7,770 nt of DNA from Anaerolineae bacterium (GTDB lineage: Bacteria > Chloroflexota > Anaerolineae > Anaerolineales > E44-bin32). Within the stretch, counting starts at the first letter, position 1, and each line of letters starts with the position of its first letter. The position numbers were made by a program, and so were the translations under genes. The stretch spans positions 1 to 7,770 of the forward strand of contig JAUVOZ010000093.1 in the NCBI GenBank assembly GCA_030598885.1, given 5' to 3'. The notes below the pieces were generated by a model. The model did no database searches. It worked only from the letters and a program-made list of their open reading frames with translations, and was not told the DNA's origin. Of the stretch, positions 1 through 6,327 are shown one piece after another.

Positions 1-711
1 GATGAAGATAAACACACCATCCGTCGCCAATTCACTGGTCCCATCAGTCTTTACATTCCGGATGCGTACCCCCTCCACTTTGCCATCCCCAATGATCTCT
101 TCGACCACCGAGTCCCAGATGAAGCTGATCTTCTGGTTAGCAAAGGCACGTTTCTTAAGCGTCTCCCCGGCGCGCAACTCATCACGTCGATGGATAACCC
201 TAACTTGGTTGACAAAGAGGGTGAGGAAGATGGTTTCTTCCATCGCACTGTCCCCACCGCCGACCACTACCACGTCCTTATCACGGAAGAAGAAACCGTC
301 ACAGGTGGCGCAGAATGACACCCCGCGCCCGATCATCTCCTCCTCACCCGGGATCCCTAACCGTCTAGGCGAGGCACCCACGCAGACGATGACCACCTCC
401 GCTTCGAACACCTCACCGTGGGTTTTAATAGTGAACGGCGACCCATTATTGAATTCAACCCCAGTGACTTCGTCGATCGTGATCCGCGCCCCAAAGGCCT
501 CAGCCTGTTTCTGCATAAATTCGCTCAGCTCCGGACCGGTGATTCCTTCAGGGAAACCGGGATAGTTTTCGACCTGGTTGGTGATAGAAATCTGCCCGCC
601 AAGCTGGCTACCTGCTATCACCAGCGGATTGAGGACCGCGCGGGCGGTATAAATTGCGGCCGTTAAACCAGCCGGGCCTGAACCGATGATTATCACTTTC
701 TCCTTCTGCAT
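1..711 (-). CDS. trxB: Thioredoxin reductase (NADPH), N-terminal 237 codons, truncated by window edge
   Basis: This FAD-dependent cytoplasmic enzyme passes electrons from NADPH to oxidised thioredoxin. Seen directly: an N-terminal FAD Rossmann motif GSGPAG (residues 10-15), the VENYPGFPEGI stretch (48-58) typical of the family, the redox-active CATC pair (Cys134 and Cys137) followed by DG, the NADPH-binding GGGDSAMEE (151-159), and HRRDELRA (174-181), whose arginines bind the NADPH 2'-phosphate. The order FAD, NADPH domain with inserted CxxC is that of low-molecular-weight bacterial TrxB (usually about 310-330 residues), so about 80 C-terminal residues lie outside the window. The ATG at 711 is preceded by GAGGGA only 3-4 bases upstream, a close but acceptable ribosome site, and the flavin motif starts at the usual distance. 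It lies 127 nt downstream of the histidine kinase; no thioredoxin gene is visible. The identification is firm. Confidence 0.96.
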   Translation of the reverse strand, partial: MQKEKVIIIGSGPAGLTAAIYTARAVLNPLVIAGSQLGGQISITNQVENYPGFPEGITGPELSEFMQKQAEAFGARITIDEVTGVEFNNGSPFTIKTHGEVFEAEVVIVCVGASPRRLGIPGEEEMIGRGVSFCATCDGFFFRDKDVVVVGGGDSAMEETIFLTLFVNQVRVIHRRDELRAGETLKKRAFANQKISFIWDSVVEEIIGDGKVEGVRIRNVKTDGTSELATDGVFIFI

Positions 712-759
712 ATATCCCTCACTGGTCAAGCAGGCAACGCCAATCCTGATCAAGGAAGC

Positions 760-853
760 GGATCAGCCGGGTAACTAAATGATCCAGCCATCAAAGGGGC
801 ACTTGTATTCGAGGTTAACCTTTTGTATCCATTAACCTTTAATTGGCTGATCC
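760..853. repeat. Inverted repeat GGATCAGCC/GGCTGATCC plus a short direct repeat between the kinase and trxB
   Basis: GGATCAGCC at 760-768 is the exact reverse complement of GGCTGATCC at 845-853, the latter inside the last codons of the kinase. Between them TTAACCTTT occurs twice (815-823 and 832-840), 17 bases apart. The 76-base loop makes a simple hairpin unlikely and there is no T-run, so I do not call a terminator. The 127-base gap shows no convincing promoter for trxB. Confidence 0.3.
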
Positions 854-2596
854 GGGTTGATGCAGCCTCTCAACGCTCTCTTCCATCAGGGGTACGGTTA
901 CGGTTATGCACGTCCCCTCACCCTCGGCCGACTTTATGTGCAACTCCCCGTTAACCAATTCGGTGCGTTCTCGCATGTTGACCATCCCTAGACTCCCCCG
1001 CTGCTCATAGTTGGCATCAATTGCACCGACATTGAAACCAACCCCGTCATCCTCTACTTCAAGCACAAATTGGTCGCCACGGCGGGTAAGACGCACCCAA
1101 ACGTGTTCGGCCTCAGCATGTTTGCGGGCGTTGTTAACCGCCTCCTCGGCGATGTAGAACACCACACCCTGTTTGCCGATCTCCATCTCATCAGCCACAT
1201 CCGGCTCGGCTTCAACGATAACATTCTGCCGATGTGTCTCACGCATTTTCTCGGCCAATTGACAGAGGGCTGCCACCAGACCCCTTGACTCCAAGATCAA
1301 GGGGCGCAGAGTGAAGAGCATATGACGGATCTCCCGCGTTGTGCGGCGCGCCAGATCCTCCACCTTATATAGTTCATCAACCGCCGCCTTCGGATCGCGC
1401 TCGATCAAGCGCCGGGCGAAGTTGATTGTCATGGTAATGGCCGCGATCGTTTGAGTCGGTCCGTCGTGCAGGTCGCGCGCCAGCTTCTTGCGAGTTTCAT
1501 CCTGGATCTCGGTGATACGTTCCTTCTCCTGCTCCAAATTCTGATATTCCTGGGCATTCTGCAAAGCGATTGTGACTTGCTTTGCCAAGGCACCCAGGAG
1601 TTCCACCCGCTCAACGCTGAAATAGCGCGCATCCGGGTGGGCAAATAGGAGTACACCGTATGTCTCCAGGGTGGAGGCAAGAGATATACACAATCCAACA
1701 TTGCAGTCCCGTAGAGCACCTAGGCCCTGCAATTCTGGGTCATGCGCCAAGTCGTGAGAGAGGCATGGGGCGCCAGTGGTTAGAGCCTGCTCAATTAACC
1801 CGCTCCCTCCGGTCAGAGAGACCCGCCAGTCGGCGTGATCCAAACGCCGGGCAGAGGCAACATGCAGCCGATCCTCGAATAGGAGCAGTAGCGCACTCAC
1901 CAGTTTTGTATCTACCGAGTCTGAATCCGCCAAGGCACGGACGCTTAGATCTAGCGCCAAGTCCAACACTCGTTCGAAATCTAATGTAGCGTTTAGTTCA
2001 GCTGCTATGAGAAAGATGGTTTGCGCCCACCGCTGCTCTCGCTCACGCACCAAACTCAAGCTCATCACTTGCTCCCGCTCGAGGAACAACGCCCTACGGC
2101 GTATCTGTTCTTCGAGAACTCCAACGACGGCCGCGGCTAGCATCATTGTGCCGGTGTAGATCCCAACTGGAATCAACGCCCAAATGCCGGCTCTGCTGAA
2201 GATCACACTCATCAGAGCGGCGAAAATTAAGCTCAGACCAGTCGTTAATAGGATGCTTGGCAACCCGTAATACAGACCGGCTCTCATCGGGCCGATTAAA
2301 AGGGTCCACCATAGTGGGCTTTCAACAAGACCGGAAAGCCCAATCGTCGCGACTGCGAAGCCGCTGTCAATGACGACCTCAGTTCTCTCCAACCACGTGG
2401 GTTTCCAACCCCCCCTTTGCGCGAGGTTGATGAGCAGGGTGAAAACCGTCCATCCGGTCAGGAGGTAAATCAGGCTCGTTGAGAGACACCCGTACAAACC
2501 AGCAACCAGCGGCACGGCGACCAGAACGAGGGCGCGGGTACTGAGGTTGATCCAATCTAATGGTGTCAGCGGCACCCAGATTCGAGAACGTTTCAT
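839..2596 (-). CDS. Membrane-anchored GAF-domain sensor histidine kinase (HisKA_3 / NarX-LiaS-DesK type), orphan
   Basis: Sensor kinase of 585 residues that would autophosphorylate on histidine and pass phosphate to a NarL/LuxR-type response regulator. Domains seen: six hydrophobic segments between about residues 21 and 160, a charged coiled linker (about 162-190), a GAF-like domain (about 192-350), a short coiled coil (350-370), and the HisKA_3 dimerisation helix with the phospho-acceptor His377 in ARDLHDGPTQ. The HATPase domain shows the N box (EEAVNNARKHA, 484-494), G1 (VEDDGVGF, 514-521) and G2 (GSLGMVNMRER, 534-544). I chose ATG 2596 because the protein then begins with a basic cap before the first membrane helix; TTG 2641 (600 residues) and GTG 2614 are alternatives, and none has a strong ribosome site. 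It starts 66 nt after znuB and may be cotranscribed with it. No response regulator lies in the window. The signal is unknown; the extracytoplasmic loops are short, so sensing in the membrane or through the GAF domain is likelier (inference). Confidence 0.9.
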   Translation of the reverse strand: MKRSRIWVPLTPLDWINLSTRALVLVAVPLVAGLYGCLSTSLIYLLTGWTVFTLLINLAQRGGWKPTWLERTEVVIDSGFAVATIGLSGLVESPLWWTLLIGPMRAGLYYGLPSILLTTGLSLIFAALMSVIFSRAGIWALIPVGIYTGTMMLAAAVVGVLEEQIRRRALFLEREQVMSLSLVREREQRWAQTIFLIAAELNATLDFERVLDLALDLSVRALADSDSVDTKLVSALLLLFEDRLHVASARRLDHADWRVSLTGGSGLIEQALTTGAPCLSHDLAHDPELQGLGALRDCNVGLCISLASTLETYGVLLFAHPDARYFSVERVELLGALAKQVTIALQNAQEYQNLEQEKERITEIQDETRKKLARDLHDGPTQTIAAITMTINFARRLIERDPKAAVDELYKVEDLARRTTREIRHMLFTLRPLILESRGLVAALCQLAEKMRETHRQNVIVEAEPDVADEMEIGKQGVVFYIAEEAVNNARKHAEAEHVWVRLTRRGDQFVLEVEDDGVGFNVGAIDANYEQRGSLGMVNMRERTELVNGELHIKSAEGEGTCITVTVPLMEESVERLHQPGSAN

Positions 2597-2644
2597 AAGC
2601 TCAATAATATTCACTTCGGCAGCAAGTGCAACCGAGCCCAATAT

Positions 2645-2659
2645 ACTAACGGAGTTAGT
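2645..2659. repeat. Perfect 6-3-6 inverted repeat between znuB and the kinase gene
   Basis: ACTAAC-GGA-GTTAGT lies just after the znuB stop codon and before the kinase start at 2596. It could form a small hairpin in the transcript or be a dimeric protein site. The stem is AT-rich and no T-run follows on the minus strand, so it is not a convincing terminator. Confidence 0.35.
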
Positions 2660-2662
2660 TCA

Positions 2663-3520
2663 CTATCCTCGCCTAGTGCGCAGCAATTCCCATAGCACTC
2701 CCCTGCGTGGCGCCAATGCAAAAGCCAACACAAAGATGACCGTCTCCACAAGAACGATCGCCGGTCCCGAGGCAACATTAACATAGAACGAGAGATATAA
2801 ACCCAAGACGGCTGAAAAAGACCCAATACCTGCCGATAACAACATCATACTCGGCAATCTTCGACTAATTAGATATGCGGTGGAAGCTGGAGTCACTAAC
2901 ATGGCCAGCACCAGGGCAACTCCAACCGCTTGGATGGATATCACAATAACTATGGCCAGCAGGACAAGCAGTATATTTTGCAGTAAAGACACCGGCAGGC
3001 GCAAAGTTGTGGCAAGCACAGGGTCAAAGGAGATCACCAGAAATTCCTTATATAACGCGAAGACCGTGAAAAGTACTAGCGCCCCCAGACCTGCCATCAG
3101 CCACAGGTCATCGTTCGAAACGCCCAACAGATCACCAAACAAGATATGAGCCAGATCGACAGCATAACTGCGTTGCATCGAGATCAACGCCACACCAAGG
3201 GCAAAGGCTCCGGCAAAGACCACACCAATGATCGCGTCCTGCTTGATTTCTGAGCGCCTACCGAGGGCGCCAATAGCTAGAGCAGCCAGCACACCGACCA
3301 ACAACGCACCGGCGGCTAACGGCCACCCTAAGAGGAATGCCATCACAACCCCTGGAAGGATGATGTGAGCTAGGGCATCGCCCAAGAAGGCCATCCCCCG
3401 CAGCACAACATAGGTGCCCAGGACGGGACAGACCACACCGACGATCAGCGAAGCCCACATCCCGCGTATCATAAAGGCGTAGCTAAAGGGTTGAGTGAGC
3501 CAATGCAGGATTTCATCCAT
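2663..3520 (-). CDS. znuB: Zinc/manganese ABC transporter permease (ABC-3 family, ZnuB-like)
   Basis: Integral membrane subunit that forms the translocation path of a divalent-metal importer, working as a dimer with the adjacent ATPase. The 285-residue protein is hydrophobic throughout, with about eight helices. Family marks seen: GMAFLGDALAHIILPGV (residues 42-58), the AHILFGDLLGVS loop (124-135), LVTPASTAYLISRRLP (208-223) near the cytoplasmic coupling region, and GLYLSFYVNVASGPAIVLV (240-258), which is very characteristic of ABC-3 permeases (ZnuB, MntB, TroC/D). Length matches the family. I prefer ATG 3520, one base after the TAG of znuC, so translation is probably coupled; an upstream GTG at 3541 would overlap znuC and add seven residues. 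The GGGGAGG lying 12-13 bases before ATG 3520 may serve as ribosome site. Family members carry zinc or manganese; the sequence of this subunit alone does not decide which. Confidence 0.94.
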   Translation of the reverse strand: MDEILHWLTQPFSYAFMIRGMWASLIVGVVCPVLGTYVVLRGMAFLGDALAHIILPGVVMAFLLGWPLAAGALLVGVLAALAIGALGRRSEIKQDAIIGVVFAGAFALGVALISMQRSYAVDLAHILFGDLLGVSNDDLWLMAGLGALVLFTVFALYKEFLVISFDPVLATTLRLPVSLLQNILLVLLAIVIVISIQAVGVALVLAMLVTPASTAYLISRRLPSMMLLSAGIGSFSAVLGLYLSFYVNVASGPAIVLVETVIFVLAFALAPRRGVLWELLRTRRG

Positions 3521-3521
3521 G

Positions 3522-4340
3522 CTACAGATGATCCTCCCCACCCTCGCAGCAGGTGTCGGCGATCAACATCCCCTCACCTTCTGGCAGTAGATGTACATTG
3601 CCGCCATAAGCTTCGAGTAAGGAGGAGCGAGTGAACACCTCATGTGGAAGGCCAAAGTCGATCAATCGACGGTTGAGGAGCATTACTTGATCAAAGCGTT
3701 CAGCGGCTAGGTTGAGGTCATGCATGGCAACCATGATCGCAACCCCTTCCTGCTTCAGTTCGTCCAAGGTGGCGAAGATTGCTTCCTGGCTGGGCATGTC
3801 GAGGCCGGTTAGCGGTTCGTCAAGCAAAACGACTTCCGCCTCCTGGGCAAGCGCCTGAGCAAGGAATACGCGCTGCTGTTGTCCCCCAGACAATTCGCCT
3901 ATTTGTTGGTTGCTGAGGTCATAAATCCCAACCCGCTCTAACGCATGGCGCACATTTTTCCAGTCCTGCCTGCTTGGCCAGCGGAAGAGCCCGATCTTAC
4001 GTATGCGTCCCATCATCACCACTTCCTTGACAGTGATCGGGAAGCTCCAATCGACCTGGCTGCGTTGTGGTACATAGGCGATACACACATGCCCCCCTGG
4101 CTTGTGACCATAGACGTGCACCAACCCCGCTTCAGGGCGCAGGATGCCGGCGATGATCCGAAAAAGCGTGGTCTTGCCGGCCCCATTGGGCCCGACCACC
4201 GCTACGAGTTGCCCAGCTGGAAGACTGAAAGTTATATCTCGCAACACAACGGTGCTGTCGTAACGAAGGCTGACGCCTTCCATCTGAATTGGCGGCGCAG
4301 AAATATCGTGGCTAGCGGGGCGGGTCAGAAGTTGAGCCAT
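3522..4340 (-). CDS. znuC: Zinc/manganese ABC transporter ATP-binding protein (ZnuC/MntB-type)
   Basis: Cytoplasmic ATPase that powers the metal importer. All nucleotide-binding elements are intact in 272 residues: Walker A GPNGAGKTT (50-58), Q-loop Gln92 in YVPQRS, signature LSGGQQQR (150-157), Walker B VVLLDEP (170-176), D-loop GLD (179-181) and switch His207 in AMHDLN. The run DWSFPITVKEVVMMGR (97-112) is typical of the Mn/Zn importer ATPases. The start ATG 4340 has AGGTGA about 5 bases upstream, overlapping the TAG of znuA, which ends 8 nt earlier; the gene is therefore tightly coupled to both neighbours. The C-terminal tail after residue 255 is acidic and holds a Cys pair and a His (ADTCCEGGEDHL), an unusual ending that might bind metal, though this is only suggested by composition. 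Confidence 0.95.
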   Translation of the reverse strand: MAQLLTRPASHDISAPPIQMEGVSLRYDSTVVLRDITFSLPAGQLVAVVGPNGAGKTTLFRIIAGILRPEAGLVHVYGHKPGGHVCIAYVPQRSQVDWSFPITVKEVVMMGRIRKIGLFRWPSRQDWKNVRHALERVGIYDLSNQQIGELSGGQQQRVFLAQALAQEAEVVLLDEPLTGLDMPSQEAIFATLDELKQEGVAIMVAMHDLNLAAERFDQVMLLNRRLIDFGLPHEVFTRSSLLEAYGGNVHLLPEGEGMLIADTCCEGGEDHL

Positions 4341-4348
4341 GAGGTCAC

Positions 4349-5440
4349 CTACTCTAACAAAGCCTGAACGATCTCGTTCACATCGTATTGCATAAGGGTG
4401 ATGTAAGTGCCCGCCGGACCGTCTGGCTCGCTCAGGGAGCCAATATATAGCCGGACCAACTCAACGCCGGTGTCTTCTGCGATCCGTTCAGCCAACCTGG
4501 GATTCACCGTCGTCCCAACGAACACAGCTTTGACCTCCTGTTCGCCGATCGTATCTACCAGCTCGGCGATTTCTTGGGCCGAGGGTTGCGCCGCCATGCT
4601 GTAGGCAGGAATCACGGCTCCAACCATCTCAAAGCCATAGCGGCGCCCAAAGTAACTAAAAGCTAGGTGGTCGGTGACCAACTTGCGATCCTCAGGCGCG
4701 ACCCGCGCCACCTGCTCCTGAATCCAGGCATCCAACTCTTTTAGCATTTCTACATACTCATATGCATTGGCTTCATAGAGATCAGCGTTGACTGGGTCGA
4801 GAGCACTCATGGTCTGGGCCGCGTTCTCAGCCCAGACGATGACATTGAAAGCGTCAAACCAAACGTGAGGGTCCACTCCTGCTTGATCTTGATAAGGGCC
4901 TTCCCCCTCACCGCGATCGTGGTCCTCCCCCTCGTCGCTCCCCCCACCTTCCTGATGATCAGATTTCTCACCTCTACCGAACAAGCTCAATTCGATCCCC
5001 TCAGAAAGCGACACGATCGGAACATCGACGGCGACTTGTTTAAGGGTCTGGTACATGAACTCTTCCAGCCCAACACCGTTGAGGAAGATCACGTGGGCGT
5101 TGACCATGACCTGATAATCACCCGGAGTAGGCTCATAGGTATGAGGGTCAGCGCCGAGGGGTATCAGGGTGGTTAACTCGATTGCCTCCCCGCCGATGTT
5201 GGCTACTATGTCGGCAACGATATTGGTAGTAGCCGCCACGCGCAAACTCTCACCCTCTCCCAAATCGGTCGGTGAAAGGTCGTGGATGTCTACCAGAAAG
5301 TTATTTTCAGCCAGCACAAATTCGCCAAACTTGTCAGGAGCCTTAATCATCTGAGAGGGGAATGATGAACAAGCAGCCAACACCAAAGAGGCCACTACCG
5401 CGATTACCCAGACCAGCTTAGATGATTTTCGGATTGCCAT
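4349..5440 (-). CDS. znuA: Zinc/manganese ABC transporter substrate-binding lipoprotein (ZnuA/TroA family)
   Basis: Extracytoplasmic metal-binding protein that delivers ions to the permease. A lipoprotein signal is clear: basic start MAIRKSSK, hydrophobic core, lipobox LAAC with Cys24 as the lipidated residue. Three metal-ligand histidines of the TroA fold are visible: His100 (GADPHTYEP), His192 (VDPHVWFD) and His258 (TDHLAFSYF). The fourth ligand in TroA and PsaA is an Asp in a TDSL/I-like motif; here the aligned sequence is YIGSLSE with Gly334. Residues 157-188 form a loop rich in Asp, Glu, Gly and His, as in ZnuA proteins and unlike manganese-binding PsaA/MntA, which favours zinc. I chose ATG 5440 because it places the signal peptide at the N terminus; GGGGA lies 3 bases before it. 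A TTG at 5521 would add 27 residues in front of the signal and is unlikely. First gene of the znuA-znuC-znuB set, 186 nt downstream of the Fur-family regulator. Confidence 0.93.
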   Translation of the reverse strand: MAIRKSSKLVWVIAVVASLVLAACSSFPSQMIKAPDKFGEFVLAENNFLVDIHDLSPTDLGEGESLRVAATTNIVADIVANIGGEAIELTTLIPLGADPHTYEPTPGDYQVMVNAHVIFLNGVGLEEFMYQTLKQVAVDVPIVSLSEGIELSLFGRGEKSDHQEGGGSDEGEDHDRGEGEGPYQDQAGVDPHVWFDAFNVIVWAENAAQTMSALDPVNADLYEANAYEYVEMLKELDAWIQEQVARVAPEDRKLVTDHLAFSYFGRRYGFEMVGAVIPAYSMAAQPSAQEIAELVDTIGEQEVKAVFVGTTVNPRLAERIAEDTGVELVRLYIGSLSEPDGPAGTYITLMQYDVNEIVQALLE

Positions 5441-5547
5441 CAATCCCCAGCCATGATTATTCTTGCGCCCGTACAGGACTGCAGGAGGGTAAAGCAATAT
5501 ATGACAGATATTCTTCTGCAATGAGCTATGATAAACACCTTGATGTG

Positions 5548-5559
5548 AAGCTGCAGCTT
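5548..5559. promoter_or_regulatory. Perfect 12-bp palindrome AAGCTGCAGCTT upstream of znuA
   Basis: The dyad AAGCTGCAGCTT sits 108-119 bases before the znuA start in the only sizeable gap of the metal cluster (5441-5626). It is not AT-rich like known Zur or Fur sites, and I see no convincing -35/-10 pair around it. A role as a regulator site is possible but unsupported beyond symmetry and position. Confidence 0.25.
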
Positions 5560-5626
5560 TGATTAATGTTGAGGATAGTGAGCAGCAATCGCATTTCGTG
5601 TCCGCAGATTTGATCTATACATCCAC

Positions 5627-6058
5627 CTATCCTTGACAGGCTGGACACAAGCCCAGTAACTCCAACAAATGATCCTCAACCAGGAAGCCAGTTTCGCGCT
5701 CGATAGGATCAATCAAGAGTGACAAATCATCCAGTCCGGGGAACTCAATCACCTGATGGCAATCCCGGCATATCAGATGGTGGCCGTGGGCTAGCTCAGT
5801 CCGGGCGTAACCGTGACAACCATCCTCACGGTGTACCCGGCGGACATGATCCATCCCCGACAATAGGGAAAGGGTTCGATACACGGTCACCAGGCCCAGC
5901 GTCGGGCAGTAGCGGCGAGCGCGCACGTGGATCTCTTCCGGGCGCAGGCAATCATCAGCCTCCATCAACACCTGTAGCACAGAGCGCCGCGGGCGAGTCA
6001 GGCGGTACCCCAAACGCTTGAGATCAGCGAGGACTCGTTCAACCTTCGGATTTGACAT
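5627..6058 (-). CDS. zur: Fur-family metalloregulator, probably zinc uptake regulator Zur
   Basis: DNA-binding repressor of the ferric-uptake-regulator family, 143 residues from the start chosen here. Seen: an N-terminal winged helix, with the recognition helix GLVTVYRTLSLL (55-66), and a dimerisation domain with two CxxC pairs (Cys97/Cys100 in ICRDC, Cys138/Cys141 in LCPAC) expected to hold the structural zinc. Likely regulatory ligands are the histidines of HGHH (91-94), Glu105 and His130. Such proteins bind an AT-rich palindrome when metal-loaded. Fur, Zur, PerR and Mur share this layout; Zur is inferred from the adjacent ZnuA-like transporter with its zinc-type loop. ATG 6076 would add six residues, but the promoter at 6082-6110 predicts transcription starting near 6075-6076, so 6076 would need leaderless translation; 6058 leaves a short leader holding the palindrome. 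Neither start has a clear Shine-Dalgarno. The gene ends 186 nt before znuA. Confidence 0.88.
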   Translation of the reverse strand: MSNPKVERVLADLKRLGYRLTRPRRSVLQVLMEADDCLRPEEIHVRARRYCPTLGLVTVYRTLSLLSGMDHVRRVHREDGCHGYARTELAHGHHLICRDCHQVIEFPGLDDLSLLIDPIERETGFLVEDHLLELLGLCPACQG

Positions 6059-6060
6059 AT

Positions 6061-6075
6061 TGAAAATCTTTTTCA
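6061..6075. promoter_or_regulatory. Candidate Zur/Fur-family operator, perfect 6-3-6 palindrome
   Basis: TGAAAA-TCT-TTTTCA is perfectly symmetric in its arms, and two further flanking pairs match on each side (6059/6077 and 6058/6078). From memory it resembles the TGAAAATnATTTTCA type of Zur box described in Gram-positive lineages. It begins about 6 bases after the -10 element, exactly where a repressor would block the start of transcription of the regulator gene, so autorepression is likely. If translation starts at 6076, the site lies in the first codons instead. Confidence 0.6.
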
Positions 6076-6081
6076 TTAAGT

Positions 6082-6110
6082 ATCTTACGACCAGTTCGGG
6101 GTTCCGTCAA
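6082..6110 (-). promoter_or_regulatory. Sigma70-type promoter for the Fur/Zur gene
   Basis: On the minus strand TTGACG (6110-6105, five of six matches to the -35 consensus) is followed by a 17-base spacer and TAAGAT (6087-6082, four of six matches to the -10 consensus). The predicted transcript would start near 6075-6076, on the edge of the palindrome at 6061-6075. It is the best -35/-10 pair I found in the window. Confidence 0.6.
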
Positions 6111-6181
6111 GATCGGAATGTCGTTTACTAGATTTCATAGCCGATGTAACGAGTGCAATCCGGAAGCTCTGCTCCCGCTCT

Positions 6182-6301
6182 GTCCTGAGTCCCTCGGCGA
6201 AGCTTGTCCCTTCGACAATGCTCAGGCTTCTTCGTCCTGAGCATTGTCGAAGGGCTCGGGACCTTCGGCTTAGTCGAAGGAGGCGCAAGCAGAGCTTGCG
6301 C
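6182..6301. repeat. REP-like cluster of inverted repeats between the DUF389 gene and zur
   Basis: Three consecutive hairpins fill the gap. The largest has arms CCCTTCGACAATGCTCAGG (6208-6226) and its exact complement (6236-6254) around a 9-base loop. Next is CCTTCG (6262-6267) paired with CGAAGG (6275-6280), a decayed copy of the same motif. The third is GCGCAAGC-AGA-GCTTGCGC (6283-6301). A further half copy, GTCCTGAG followed by CGAAG, starts at 6182. The TTCGAC...CTCAGG motif resembles short intergenic palindromes dispersed in many bacterial genomes. No T-run follows, so these are not textbook Rho-independent terminators, but the stems could stabilise the 3' end of the DUF389 transcript. 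Confidence 0.75.
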
Positions 6302-6327
6302 ACTCCACAATACTGTTGGCGTAAAGT

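Noticed and set aside
2..666. Long plus-strand open frames across the trxB region
   Set aside because: They mirror the minus-strand TrxB reading frame, whose flavin, CxxC and NADPH motifs are intact; their translations show no family motif.
712..838. Promoter for trxB
   Set aside because: TTGATG and TTTAGT-like hexamers occur but not at workable spacing with a partner.
1660..1989. Plus-strand 109-codon frame inside the kinase gene
   Set aside because: It is antisense to the GAF domain, has no recognisable motif and no ribosome site, and the opposite strand is clearly coding.
3945..4367. Plus-strand 140-codon frame opposite znuC
   Set aside because: It lies antisense to the intact ATPase with all nucleotide-binding motifs and has no features of its own.
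5483..5560. GGAGG followed by two tiny plus-strand frames, MTDILLQ and MSYDKHLDVKLQL, overlapping as ATGA
   Set aside because: The frames are 7 and 13 codons long, with an 11-base spacer and no promoter seen; too short to support as genes.
6208..6301. Rho-independent terminator for the DUF389 gene
   Set aside because: The stems are strong but no run of T follows on the minus strand, so a repeat element is the better call.
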